Virus record (IMG/VR): IMGVR_UViG_3300037563_000042
Coordinates: 1-25,613 of that record
Length of the DNA: 25,613 bases
Direction: 5' to 3' (one strand)
From: a virus
The translations under genes were made by a program, and so were the position numbers. Below, one piece after another: positions 1 to 7,100 of the stretch. How positions within the stretch are numbered: position 1 is the stretch's first letter; the number at the start of each line of letters is the position of its first letter. Below the pieces are notes generated by a model. The model searched no databases. It saw only the letters and a list, made by a program, of their open reading frames with translations, and had not been told where the DNA came from.

Positions 1-414
1 TGGAACATATTTAATAGTAAACAAATTCCAGGAAGTTATATTACAGCATTAACTGGGGATGCCACAGCCACAGGCCCAGGAAGTACAGCATTAACGTTAG
101 CCTCAGTTAACTCAGATGTTGGTAGTTTTACTAACGCTAATATTACAGTAAATGCCAAGGGTTTGATTACTGCAGCTTCAAATGGCTCAGGAAGTGGCGT
201 TAACTATCAACAAGATTTCTTTATCTGGAGTGGTAGTAACACATTTACTTTAACATATACCCCAATTTCTAATAGTCAGATTGTTTTTTTCAATGGTCTA
301 GGATTGGTATCAGGGGCAAGTCATGATTATATATTGACTGGTACAACATTAGCATTGAATGCAGGAATAATTTTAAAAGCTGGAGATCAGATTTTAGTAG
401 TTTACACACATTAA
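1..414 (+). CDS. Tail fibre protein, C-terminal part (5' end outside window)
   Basis: The frame is open from base 1 to a TAA at 412-414, so only the last 137 residues are seen. Residues about 15-57 form one copy of a fibre repeat (LTGD.TATGPG, then TVNS-like, then NAKGLITAAS). The same repeat occurs in the 751-residue fibre downstream and in the long fibre at the window end. The last ~65 residues form a tip domain with the pattern F.L...P......VFFNG......DY...G..L....G..I.V.Y, closely matching the C-terminal ~70 residues of the next gene. The family is a structural fibre that recognises host surface receptors. The receptor cannot be inferred. Only the product class, not the gene symbol, is recognisable. 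Confidence 0.8.
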   Translation, partial: WNIFNSKQIPGSYITALTGDATATGPGSTALTLASVNSDVGSFTNANITVNAKGLITAASNGSGSGVNYQQDFFIWSGSNTFTLTYTPISNSQIVFFNGLGLVSGASHDYILTGTTLALNAGIILKAGDQILVVYTH

Positions 415-486
415 TAGACTAGAGGATTGTTATTAGAACTTTAGTAAAAGATTTGAAAAATTTAATTAGATATAAGGAGAAATAAT

Positions 487-2742
487 ATGGCACTTACACA
501 AATCGACCGAGATTCACAAATAAAACCAGGGGATGCCTATCGCATTCTTGCTAATGATAGTACTGGTAAGATGTCAGAAAATGCTGCAATTACACCAGAT
601 AGAGCAGTAGCTTCAGATGCAAATGGTCAATTAGTAGCTTCCACTACTACAGCAACAGAATTAGGTTACGTTAGTGGTGTAACATCTTCAATTCAAACTC
701 AGATAAATAGTATTACTGGAGCTGGTATCACCTCTTTAACAGGTGATGTTACAGCTACTGGTCCTGGTGCTGCAGCTGCTACATTAGCTACAGTAAATGT
801 TTCTCCTGGAAGTACAACCCTCTCTTCTATTACAACCAATGGAAAGGGTTTAGTTACAGCTAATACAAGTGCCACATTAGCTTCTGCTGATATTTGGGTA
901 GGTAATGCATCAAATGTTCCAACAGCAGTAGCTTTAAGTGGAGATGCAACATTAGCTAATACTGGAGCTTTAACATTAGCTACAGTAAATAGTACACCAG
1001 GTACTTATGCTATTGCTACAGTTACAGTTAATGGAAAAGGTCTGGTTACTTCAGCTACAGCTGCTTCTACAACTGGAAGTGGTGATGTAGTATTAGCTAC
1101 TTCTCCTACTCTTGTAACTCCAGCATTAGGCACACCTTCTGCTCTTGTAGGAACAAATATTACTGGAACAGCAGCAGGTTTGACCGCTGGAACTGTAACA
1201 ACAAATGCAAATCTTACAGGTCCTATTACTTCAGTAGGTAATGCTACTTCAGTTGCCTCTCAAACAGGTACAGGATCAACATTTGTAATGAATACAAGTC
1301 CTACCTTGATAACCCCAGTATTAGGAACTCCAACATCTGTTACTTTAACAAATGCAACTGGATTACCTCTTACAACAGGTGTTACAGGTACATTGCCTAT
1401 TGGGAATGGTGGTACAGGACAAACTACTGCTAATGCTGCATTCGATGCTTTAAGTCCAATGACTACAGCAGGAGATATAATTTATGAAAATAGTACTCCT
1501 ACAGCTGATAGATTAGCTATTGGAACAACAGGTCAAGTTCTGACTGTTTCTGGAGGCGTACCAGTATGGTCATCTCCCGCTACTAGTGGTACTGTAACTA
1601 GCGTAGGTTTGGCAGATGCAAGTACAACTCCAATCTATACAATCACCAATAGCCCAGTAACAAGTTCTGGAACATTGACGCTTACACTTAATGTAGAAGC
1701 ACCACATACAGTGTTTGCTGGTCCTGCTACAGGAGCTACCTCTGTTGAACCTACGTTTAGAGCATTGGTTATAGCAGATCTATCATTTGCAGGTTCTGCA
1801 AATGGTGTTGCAACACTAGATAGTGGTGGGAAAGTTCCATTCGCTCAGTTGCCTTCTACAATTATGTTGTATCAAGGTACTTGGGACCCATCTACTAATC
1901 TTCCTCATTTAGTTGATGGTACTGGTGTAAGCGGTGATGTTTATTGGGTTTCAGCTGCTTTTGCTGGACCAGTTTCTGGCTTAGCTAATCCTTCAATGTA
2001 TAATTTCCAAATAGGTGACATTGTAATATACAATGGTGCTACATGGGAACTTACTACTCCTGCTGCTGGTGTTCAATCAGTCAATGGTTCTCAAGGTGTT
2101 GTTACTGTTAATGCTATTAATCAACTAACAGGAGATGTTACTGCTGGTCCTGCTTCTGGATCACAATCAGTAGCAGCAACCCTTGCTAATACTGCAGTAA
2201 CACCTGGATCTTATACTTATACAGCTCTAACAGTAGATTCAAAAGGTAGAATTACCGCCGCATCAAGCGGAACAGCTCCTGTAGTTTATACAGCTGATGG
2301 AACTACACTAACATTAACTGGAAGTCAGTTTTCAGTTACAACAGGTGGTATTTCTAATACTCAGATTAGTTCTACAGCTGCTATTGACTTTAGTAAATTG
2401 GCTGCTCTTCCAAGTGGAGATATTCTAGTTGGTAGTGCAGGAAATGTAGCAACTGCTGTTGCAATGTCAGGTGATGCCACAATCTCCAATACTGGTGTCG
2501 TAACTATTACTGGTGGATTGGCTAATCACTTCATTACTCGTGAAGTTCCTTCAGGAGCAATAGATGGTAGCAATGTGACATTTACTCTTGCACATACTCC
2601 AATAGTTGGAACAGAATGTGTATTCTTAAATGGTCTGCTTCAAAATGCTGGTGGAAATGATTATACTATTTCTGGAGCTGTAATTACATTTGTACTTGCT
2701 CCTGAAACAGGTAGTGTCATTCTAGTAAATTATCAGAAGTAA
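487..2742 (+). CDS. Tail fibre protein with multiple TGDVTATGPG-type repeats (751 aa)
   Basis: The ATG at 487 follows AAGGAGA at 475-481. The protein is rich in Thr, Ala, Gly, Val and Ser, with almost no Cys, as expected for a trimeric beta-structured fibre. The N-terminal motif QIKPGDAYRIL resembles the start of the 465-residue fibre downstream. Then follow TATELGYVSGVTSSIQTQIN (from residue 56), repeats of the LTGDVTATGPG...ATLATVN...NGKGLVTA type, ATSPTLVTPALGTPSAL-like segments (about 205-300), GNGGTGQTTANAAFDAL (about 305-322), and further LTGDVTA and SKGRITAASSG repeats near 540-600. The last ~70 residues form the same tip domain as the fibre gene just upstream. Fibre repeats of this sort are common in phage and prophage tail fibres. 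It probably acts as a receptor-binding fibre alongside its neighbours; the exact attachment site is unknown. Confidence 0.85.
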   Translation: MALTQIDRDSQIKPGDAYRILANDSTGKMSENAAITPDRAVASDANGQLVASTTTATELGYVSGVTSSIQTQINSITGAGITSLTGDVTATGPGAAAATLATVNVSPGSTTLSSITTNGKGLVTANTSATLASADIWVGNASNVPTAVALSGDATLANTGALTLATVNSTPGTYAIATVTVNGKGLVTSATAASTTGSGDVVLATSPTLVTPALGTPSALVGTNITGTAAGLTAGTVTTNANLTGPITSVGNATSVASQTGTGSTFVMNTSPTLITPVLGTPTSVTLTNATGLPLTTGVTGTLPIGNGGTGQTTANAAFDALSPMTTAGDIIYENSTPTADRLAIGTTGQVLTVSGGVPVWSSPATSGTVTSVGLADASTTPIYTITNSPVTSSGTLTLTLNVEAPHTVFAGPATGATSVEPTFRALVIADLSFAGSANGVATLDSGGKVPFAQLPSTIMLYQGTWDPSTNLPHLVDGTGVSGDVYWVSAAFAGPVSGLANPSMYNFQIGDIVIYNGATWELTTPAAGVQSVNGSQGVVTVNAINQLTGDVTAGPASGSQSVAATLANTAVTPGSYTYTALTVDSKGRITAASSGTAPVVYTADGTTLTLTGSQFSVTTGGISNTQISSTAAIDFSKLAALPSGDILVGSAGNVATAVAMSGDATISNTGVVTITGGLANHFITREVPSGAIDGSNVTFTLAHTPIVGTECVFLNGLLQNAGGNDYTISGAVITFVLAPETGSVILVNYQK

Positions 2743-2756
2743 GAAATAAAGATATT

Positions 2757-2794
2757 CATACTCAGTAGATATTAATCCTGTCTACTGGGATATG
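2757..2794 (+). other. Hairpin between the fibre gene and promoter P1
   Basis: CATACTCAGTAGA (2757-2769) can pair with TCTACTGGG-A-TATG (2781-2794). This gives a 9-bp inner stem with one G-T pair, a single bulged A, and a 4-bp outer stem around an 11-base loop. It starts 14 bases after the fibre stop codon. There is no T-run directly after it, so it may be an mRNA-end structure or a weak terminator rather than a classical intrinsic terminator. Confidence 0.45.
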
Positions 2795-2805
2795 GATATC
2801 TAAAA

Positions 2806-2841
2806 ATAGTAGTTGCAAATTTTGATAAGATATGCTAGACT
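2806..2841 (+). promoter_or_regulatory. Promoter P1 (ATAGTAGTTGCAAA family)
   Basis: The -35 element TTGCAA (2813-2818) is followed by a 17-base spacer and TAGACT (2836-2841). The -10 is extended by TGC at 2833-2835. The upstream block ATAGTAGTTGCAAA (2806-2819) is identical in two other promoters of this window. Transcription should begin near 2848 and read the small coiled-coil gene at 2886, which ends in an intrinsic terminator. Confidence 0.75.
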
Positions 2842-2885
2842 TAAAATGAGAGTAGTTTATAATAACTAATAGGAGAGATAAGAAA

Positions 2886-3152
2886 ATGGATATTCAAAAC
2901 GATGTGAAAGCCGTTGAAGCTGAGGTTGTTAAGGTTGCTGGAGAGGTTAAGGATGCTGTAGTTACAGAAGCAGAAACTATTAAGGCATCTATCCTGGCTC
3001 AGAAAGCAAATTTTCAAGCGCAGCTTGATGGTGTTCGAAAAGAAATGACAAAACTTCAACAGGATTTTGAGCAGAAGAAAAATCTTGGAATTAAGCTCGA
3101 AGGAGCTTTGGAATCCTTGGAACTGCTTCTAAAGAATCTAGTCTCAAAGTAA
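2886..3152 (+). CDS. Small coiled-coil protein of unknown function (88 aa)
   Basis: ATG at 2886 follows AGGAGA at 2871-2876 (9 bases). The protein starts MDIQNDVKAVEAEVVKVAG and is almost entirely heptad-patterned, with Val, Ile or Leu spaced among Lys, Glu, Asp and Gln, so it should form a long alpha-helical coiled coil. There is no Cys, no signal peptide and no membrane segment. I do not recognise the family. It is bracketed by promoter P1 and a strong intrinsic terminator at 3189-3213, and so forms its own transcription unit inside a late fibre cluster, the arrangement typical of a phage moron. It could be a regulator, a fibre chaperone, or a host-directed protein; nothing in the sequence decides between these. 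Confidence 0.75.
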   Translation: MDIQNDVKAVEAEVVKVAGEVKDAVVTEAETIKASILAQKANFQAQLDGVRKEMTKLQQDFEQKKNLGIKLEGALESLELLLKNLVSK

Positions 3153-3188
3153 ATCCTCATAGTTTAATTTCATAGCATTAAAAACAAT

Positions 3189-3213
3189 ACTTCCCCCTAC
3201 GGGGGAGGTTTTT
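3189..3213 (+). terminator. Rho-independent terminator
   Basis: ACTTCCCCC (3189-3197) pairs with GGGGGAGGT (3201-3209), nine pairs including one G-T, around a 3-base TAC loop. A run of Ts follows (3209-3213). It lies 36 bases after the small coiled-coil gene and 21 bases before the next fibre gene, so it closes the P1 unit and may also reduce read-through from the upstream fibres. Confidence 0.9.
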
Positions 3214-3234
3214 GTTGTATTTTTAGGAGTCACT

Positions 3235-4632
3235 ATGTCTGAAACCGAAATCCAAGTAGATCAAATCCGTCCAGGAACAGCTTATGAATTAATTGGAACC
3301 AATTCAGGTGCCACTAAGAATATTTACTTGTCTCTTGTTGGTACTAGTAATGAAGTTACTGTTACTAATTCTGGGGCTACTATAACTTTGAGTACTCCTA
3401 TAACATCTGCTATAGCCTATACACTACCAGCTACACGAGGTACGAGTGGCTATTTCTTACAAACAGATGGCAGTACTGCCACTTTAGTTTGGGCAGCAGG
3501 AAGTGGTGGCGTATCCTCTTTAAATTCTTTAACTGGGGCTTTGTCTATTGTTGGTACTACTAATGAGATTGTCGTAACCCCATCAGGTACAAATATTACT
3601 CTTTCTACTCCATTTACAAGTGCTCAAGCTCTGTTATTCCCCGCAACAACTGGTACAAGTGGCTATTTCTTACAAACAAATGGCTCAGGAACTCTCTCTT
3701 GGGTTCAGGGTGGGGGTATTGGCTATAGAGAAGATTATATTGTAGGTACTCCCTTAAATAATTATACAGGTTCTACAACAGTTTTTAATTTAGTCAATGC
3801 CTATAATGTAGGTGGGCATACTCTAATTGTTACAGAAGATGGGGATATTCAAACATTAGGTGGAAGTGCAGATTATTTAGAAACAAATAGCACAACAGTT
3901 ACTTTTAACTATGCCCTTGTTGTTGGGCAAAGGGTAAGTTTTATATTTTCACAGCCAGCTACTTCTCCTTCTGGAACTATTAATAGCGGTACTGTAGGCC
4001 AATTGAGTATTTTTACTGGAAGTACTACTCTCAGTACAACAGGTAATACGCTTACTCCTGGAGATATTTTAGTAGCGGATTCATCTGGTTATCCTAAAAC
4101 AGGTATAACTGGAAGTATGAGTAATACCAAGATTACCAATTTAGCTAATGGTACAGCAGCTAGTGATGCTGCAGCTTTTGGGCAAATAGGACTTCTTCAA
4201 ACAGTATATGCCACATACGCAACACAAACTTCAACAACTTCTACTTCTTATGTGGATTCAGGAATAGCTATTACAATCAATGTGAAATTAAATACATCAA
4301 ATGTAATCATTGATGCCGATGTACCTTTATACATTACTGGGACTTCTTCTAGTGGTGCTCCTATTGCTGATCTTATAATTACAAATAGTTCTAATATCAC
4401 AGTTCAAGAATATCTAGGAGTAGCTGGGTCTAATGTCTCACTTAATCAACCAGACTATTTTTGGACAGTAAGGATTCGGGGTTTCGTTGCTACTCCCTCT
4501 ACTGGTTCAATTACTTATAAAGTCAGAGTCAGGGTTAACTCTATTTCTGGTGCAGGGACTAATACAGTAAAAACTTGTCCTTCTGTTGCTGGGCAAGCTA
4601 CTGCCTTTATTACAGCACAGGAGATACAATAA
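3235..4632 (+). CDS. Tail fibre / receptor-binding protein (465 aa)
   Basis: ATG at 3235 follows AGGAG at 3225-3229. The N-terminal IQVDQIRPGTAYELIG resembles the N terminus of the 751-residue fibre. Residues about 34-90 and 104-157 are two tandem copies of one module (VGT.NE..VT.SG..ITLSTP..., then GTSGYFLQT.G...W). A middle domain (about 165-240, starting GYREDYIVGTPLN) has a tip-domain-like pattern (F.L.....GG..L.V..DG..Q.LGG..DY.E). The motif KITNLANGTAASDAAAFGQI (about 300-320) is a fibre motif also found in two other proteins here. The last ~130 residues look like an independent beta-sandwich tip. Together these indicate a modular receptor-binding fibre. The 3' end overlaps the next start by one base, indicating translational coupling. 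Confidence 0.8.
   Translation: MSETEIQVDQIRPGTAYELIGTNSGATKNIYLSLVGTSNEVTVTNSGATITLSTPITSAIAYTLPATRGTSGYFLQTDGSTATLVWAAGSGGVSSLNSLTGALSIVGTTNEIVVTPSGTNITLSTPFTSAQALLFPATTGTSGYFLQTNGSGTLSWVQGGGIGYREDYIVGTPLNNYTGSTTVFNLVNAYNVGGHTLIVTEDGDIQTLGGSADYLETNSTTVTFNYALVVGQRVSFIFSQPATSPSGTINSGTVGQLSIFTGSTTLSTTGNTLTPGDILVADSSGYPKTGITGSMSNTKITNLANGTAASDAAAFGQIGLLQTVYATYATQTSTTSTSYVDSGIAITINVKLNTSNVIIDADVPLYITGTSSSGAPIADLIITNSSNITVQEYLGVAGSNVSLNQPDYFWTVRIRGFVATPSTGSITYKVRVRVNSISGAGTNTVKTCPSVAGQATAFITAQEIQ
3334..3705 (+). repeat. Tandem intragenic module repeat with a near-identical 33-bp core
   Basis: The bases encoding GTSGYFLQT.G occur at 3439-3471 and again at 3652-3684. The two 33-base stretches differ at two positions only. 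They are the most conserved part of two copies of a ~55-residue module in the 465-residue fibre. The rest of the two copies has diverged, so the duplication is not recent or the core is under strong constraint or conversion. Confidence 0.75.
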
Positions 4633-4802
4633 TGATAATCACACAAAATGACAGGATTTGTCTTGCACTAAATGTTTTAAGACCAGGCGCACAATATGCA
4701 ATTACTGGCAATGATGTAGTTGCTCTTCAATGGCTTGATCCAGTTCAAACAAGACCAACAGATGATGAAATTTTAGCAGCTATTGCAGCACAACAGGAGT
4801 AA
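4632..4802 (+). CDS. Small tail-associated protein, XkdW-like pattern (56 aa)
   Basis: The start ATG at 4632 overlaps the TAA of the preceding fibre (TAATG), with GGAG at 4620-4623 as ribosome binding site; a longer reading from 4575 would lie inside the fibre gene and is not used. The protein contains LRPGAQYAITGND, then QWLDP, then RPTDDEILAAIAAQQ. Small proteins with a Trp followed by a P-T-(D/E)-(D/E)-E-I acidic helix are common beside phage tail-fibre genes and resemble the XkdW-type family; this is from pattern memory, not a search. Its RPG..Y.I..ND motif also matches the N termini of two fibres here. It is likely coupled to and functions with the fibre; its role is unknown. Confidence 0.7.
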   Translation: MIITQNDRICLALNVLRPGAQYAITGNDVVALQWLDPVQTRPTDDEILAAIAAQQE

Positions 4803-4806
4803 TAAT

Positions 4807-5424
4807 ATGTCACGAACACGAATAGATGTCTCTCTCATAAATATTGTAAGTTCAATCCTTAATATGGGATCTAACAAGATTACTGGACTTGCTAATGGTA
4901 CTGTTTCTGGTGACGCTATAGCTTTTGGGCAAGCATTTACTTCTGGGAATCTTACTTTTTCACCCACAACAGCTGGTATAGTTGGAGTTACTGACGGTTC
5001 TGTAGCTGCAGCTGGAAATGTTGGAGAACGTGTCGTATCCTCCGTTGCCTCTTTTATTAATATGACAGCATCTACTGCTCAGTTTGGAAATCTTACATCT
5101 ATCAGTCTAACGGCAGGTTCATGGGATATCAATGCTATTATGATTTTTGCTGGCAATGGAGCAACAATCACAAATGTTTACGAAATTTTCGTGTCTACTT
5201 TTAGTGGCAATACGGTTACTGATGTTGTCCCTGGTGATAATAATGTCTTCGTAGGTGTGCCAATCGGTGGGGGTAGTGGAGTACTAAGTCAATGTGGGGG
5301 ATCTATACCAAGTTGGCACGTCAATTTAACCTCAACAACGACAATCTATCTTAAAGCGATTGCATTTTTTAGTGCTGGAACTCCACAGAATATGGGGCGC
5401 ATTTCAGCGACGAGGATTAGATAA
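4807..5424 (+). CDS. Fibre-tip-like structural protein (205 aa)
   Basis: ATG at 4807 follows GGAG at 4797-4800; an in-frame upstream TTG would overlap the preceding gene and lacks a better site. The short helical N terminus (MSRTRIDVSLINIVSSILN) leads into the fibre motif KITGLANGTVSGDAIAFGQA (about residues 21-40), the same motif as in the fibre upstream and the long fibre at the window end. The remaining ~160 residues are beta-rich with a short Gly-rich stretch (GVPIGGGSGV) and resemble a virion tip or collar domain. The gene probably encodes a short fibre or a separately made tip that joins an upstream fibre. The receptor is unknown. The stop codon overlaps the next start (TAATG), suggesting coupled translation. 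Confidence 0.7.
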   Translation: MSRTRIDVSLINIVSSILNMGSNKITGLANGTVSGDAIAFGQAFTSGNLTFSPTTAGIVGVTDGSVAAAGNVGERVVSSVASFINMTASTAQFGNLTSISLTAGSWDINAIMIFAGNGATITNVYEIFVSTFSGNTVTDVVPGDNNVFVGVPIGGGSGVLSQCGGSIPSWHVNLTSTTTIYLKAIAFFSAGTPQNMGRISATRIR

Positions 5425-5591
5425 TGAAATATTTTATTCAATGTACACGTTTTGGAAATACCTGTTATATGAGTTATGAGGGACAGGCACAAGATGTTAT
5501 TATTTCTATGTTAACTGCTTTAGGAGCTACGGGTATTCAATTTATAGATCAAGCAACTTATAATACAGCTATAGCGACACAAGGAAAATAA
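5424..5591 (+). CDS. Small conserved-looking hypothetical protein (55 aa)
   Basis: ATG at 5424 overlaps the TAA of the preceding gene, and the reading runs to TAA at 5589-5591. The protein begins MKYFIQCTRFGNTCYMSYEG and continues with a predicted helix (QDVIISMLTALGATGIQFI). It has two Cys residues and no membrane segment. I do not recognise a family. Its size and its position, coupled to a fibre gene and three bases before the next gene, parallel the 56-residue protein upstream. It may be an accessory or chaperone for the fibre preceding it, which is inference from context only. Confidence 0.65.
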   Translation: MKYFIQCTRFGNTCYMSYEGQAQDVIISMLTALGATGIQFIDQATYNTAIATQGK

Positions 5592-5594
5592 ATT

Positions 5595-6329
5595 ATGGGA
5601 ACATTCTTTAGTGTAAATGGTACGACAGGTAGTATAGTAACAGCGGGATCAATTACTTCTGCTGGTGTTCCAATTTTGCCAACACACCCATTTTCAGCCG
5701 TTGGAGGACCTTCAGCTGTTACCTTATCAGATGGTACTCCTCTTTGTATTGCAGGTAATCAGTCAGGTCCATGGGGAAATTCTTCACAAATTTACTCTGT
5801 TTCAGATGGAACATGGAGTGCAACAACAGGAGTGTCAGCTTATTCTTTTGAGTGTGGTGGTGGTAATAATTCTATTCTTCTTAATAATGGGAAAGTATTG
5901 ACTGCAGCGGGGAATCCCCCTCCCATGCACTCAGGAGTGTGTGAACTTTATGATCCTGGAACGCAGACATATACTTTAACAGGGTCTCTAAATATTCCAA
6001 GAGCTGAAGCATGTCTCTTTAAATTAAGTGATGGTAGAATTCTAATAGCAGGTGGTGATCTCTCCGATGGTGAAAGTTGTACTAATACCTGTGAAATATA
6101 TGATCCAAGTTTAGGAACATGGACCATGGCTTCCCCCCTCACCACCAATAGAGCTACTGGGCCTTCAGACTTGGGATTTCAACTCCACAATGGAGATTTA
6201 TTGTGGCCTTCTGGAGCTTATAATTTTACTTCATTAAATGGTACATCTGTAGATCGACTTAGCCAAACAGGAATAACTCCAGTAGTAGTTTCAGCAAAAC
6301 AAAAAGCTTCGACAAATTTAGTTTTTTAA
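5595..6329 (+). CDS. Kelch-repeat (beta-propeller type) virion protein (244 aa)
   Basis: ATG at 5595, three bases after the preceding stop. After a Gly/Ser/Thr-rich fibre-like N terminus (to about residue 35), the protein shows Kelch-type blades: LSDGTPLCIAGN...IYSVSDGTWS, LLNNGKVLTAAGN...CELYDPGTQTYTLTG, LSDGRILIAGGD...CEIYDPSLGTWTMAS, and a weaker fourth (LHNGDLLWPSGAY). The markers are a DG.+L.AGG strand pair followed by YD...TW. Kelch propellers normally have six or seven blades of ~50 residues; only about four fit here, so the propeller is incomplete or must be completed by another chain. Such domains bind glycans or proteins, so it may be a receptor-binding or virion decoration protein. 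It is the last gene of the fibre cluster before the GIY-YIG locus. Confidence 0.75.
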   Translation: MGTFFSVNGTTGSIVTAGSITSAGVPILPTHPFSAVGGPSAVTLSDGTPLCIAGNQSGPWGNSSQIYSVSDGTWSATTGVSAYSFECGGGNNSILLNNGKVLTAAGNPPPMHSGVCELYDPGTQTYTLTGSLNIPRAEACLFKLSDGRILIAGGDLSDGESCTNTCEIYDPSLGTWTMASPLTTNRATGPSDLGFQLHNGDLLWPSGAYNFTSLNGTSVDRLSQTGITPVVVSAKQKASTNLVF

Positions 6330-6346
6330 CAAAAGGTAGATAACAA

Positions 6347-6382
6347 ATAGTAGTTGCAAATTAGATACAAATATGGTATACT
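6347..6382 (+). promoter_or_regulatory. Promoter P2 (ATAGTAGTTGCAAA family)
   Basis: The block ATAGTAGTTGCAAA (6347-6360) contains TTGCAA (6354-6359). A 17-base spacer leads to TATACT (6377-6382), extended by TGG at 6374-6376. The predicted start point (about 6389) coincides with the ATG of the short GIY-YIG remnant, and the intact endonuclease begins ~62 bases later. Confidence 0.8.
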
Positions 6383-6389
6383 AATAGAT

Positions 6390-6455
6390 ATGAAAAGATT
6401 AAGTGGGATTTATAGGATATTGAATAAGGTTAATGGGAAGGGATATGTAGTATGA
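6390..6455 (+). pseudogene. 21-codon GIY-YIG endonuclease remnant or leader peptide
   Basis: An ATG at 6390 reads MKRLSGIYRILNKVNGKGYV, one more Val, and then TGA (6453-6455). GIY..LNKVNGK.YV is the classical start of a GIY-YIG nuclease domain, but it stops exactly where the Gly of YVG is expected. Its TGA overlaps the ATG of the intact GIY-YIG gene (ATGA at 6452-6455). The purine-rich sequence encoding its NGKG residues also provides that gene's ribosome binding site. It is either the broken 5' end of an earlier endonuclease or a translated leader that couples to the next gene. The intact gene's own start is different (KLGGIYSIVHIESGRPYVG), so this is not simply an alternative start. Confidence 0.7.
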
Positions 6456-7060
6456 CAGATTCTTTTTATAAATTAGGTGGCATTTACTCTATAGTACATA
6501 TTGAAAGTGGAAGACCTTATGTAGGTTCTGCTGTATTGTTTTTTAAACGTTGGTCTGAGCATCGGATGAATTTACGTAGAAATAAACATCCAAATCAAAG
6601 GCTCCAAAATTTTTGGAATAAATACGGAGAAGATGCCTTTGAATTTAAAATAATTGAGGTAATAGAAAATCCAACTAAAGAATTATTAGAATCTAGAGAG
6701 CAGTATTGGATAGATTTTTATAATAGTGCAGATAGAGAAATTGGATTTAATATACGTAAAATTTCTTCTAGTAATTTGGGTTTTAAACATACTGAAGAAA
6801 CTAAACAGAAAATGAGATTGGCACATCTTGGTAAAAAGCAATCTCCTGAGCATATTAAAAATGCTGCTGAATCCCATAGAGGTAAGAAACGCACAGCAGA
6901 GCAAGCAAAACGATGTGCTCGTACTTGGACACCAGAACAAAGGAAACAGCGTAGTGAACAGCAAAAACAAATTTTTCAGAGAGATGGGATGTCAGAAGAA
7001 ACACGTCAGAAATGCAGAGAAGCAGCTTTAGAGCAGTGGAAGAAACAAAAACAAATCTAA
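6452..7060 (+). CDS. GIY-YIG homing endonuclease (202 aa)
   Basis: ATG at 6452 with GGGAAGGGA upstream (6435-6443). The nuclease domain has GIY at residues 10-12, YVG at 23-25, Arg33 and His37 in KRWSEH, the N..LQ..W.KYG....F segment (48-63), and Glu83 in LESREQYWIDFY, the positions expected for catalytic Tyr, Tyr, Arg and Glu. Residues about 106-155 carry NUMOD3-type DNA-binding repeats (LGFKHTEETKQKMRLAHLGK, then GKKRTAEQAKR). The Lys/Arg/Gln-rich C terminus probably contacts DNA. It is a free-standing selfish endonuclease that would cut a cognate allele lacking the insertion, most likely near the fibre-neck boundary. It has its own promoter P2. Nothing indicates a surrounding intron or intein. 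Confidence 0.92.
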   Translation: MTDSFYKLGGIYSIVHIESGRPYVGSAVLFFKRWSEHRMNLRRNKHPNQRLQNFWNKYGEDAFEFKIIEVIENPTKELLESREQYWIDFYNSADREIGFNIRKISSSNLGFKHTEETKQKMRLAHLGKKQSPEHIKNAAESHRGKKRTAEQAKRCARTWTPEQRKQRSEQQKQIFQRDGMSEETRQKCREAALEQWKKQKQI

Positions 7061-7100
7061 AAAGTAGAGGTATACTACCATCGGAGACAGCCAGCCTATT

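Noticed and set aside
700-2300. Repeats in the fibre gene as a CRISPR-like or tandem DNA array
   Set aside because: The repeats are at protein level, irregular in length and diverged in DNA; there is no repeat-spacer structure.
2846-2869. Seven-codon ORF (MRVVYNN) just after P1, and a similar short GTG reading after P3
   Set aside because: No resemblance to any protein and no binding site; short readings like these are expected by chance. Only the reading after P2 resembles a known motif.
5665-5901. Plus-strand frame overlapping the Kelch gene
   Set aside because: It is out of frame with clear Kelch motifs and gives a low-complexity product without family features.
6452-7060. GIY-YIG gene as part of a group I intron
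   Set aside because: The flanking genes appear to be separate complete genes, and I saw no intron core or split ORF; it looks free-standing.
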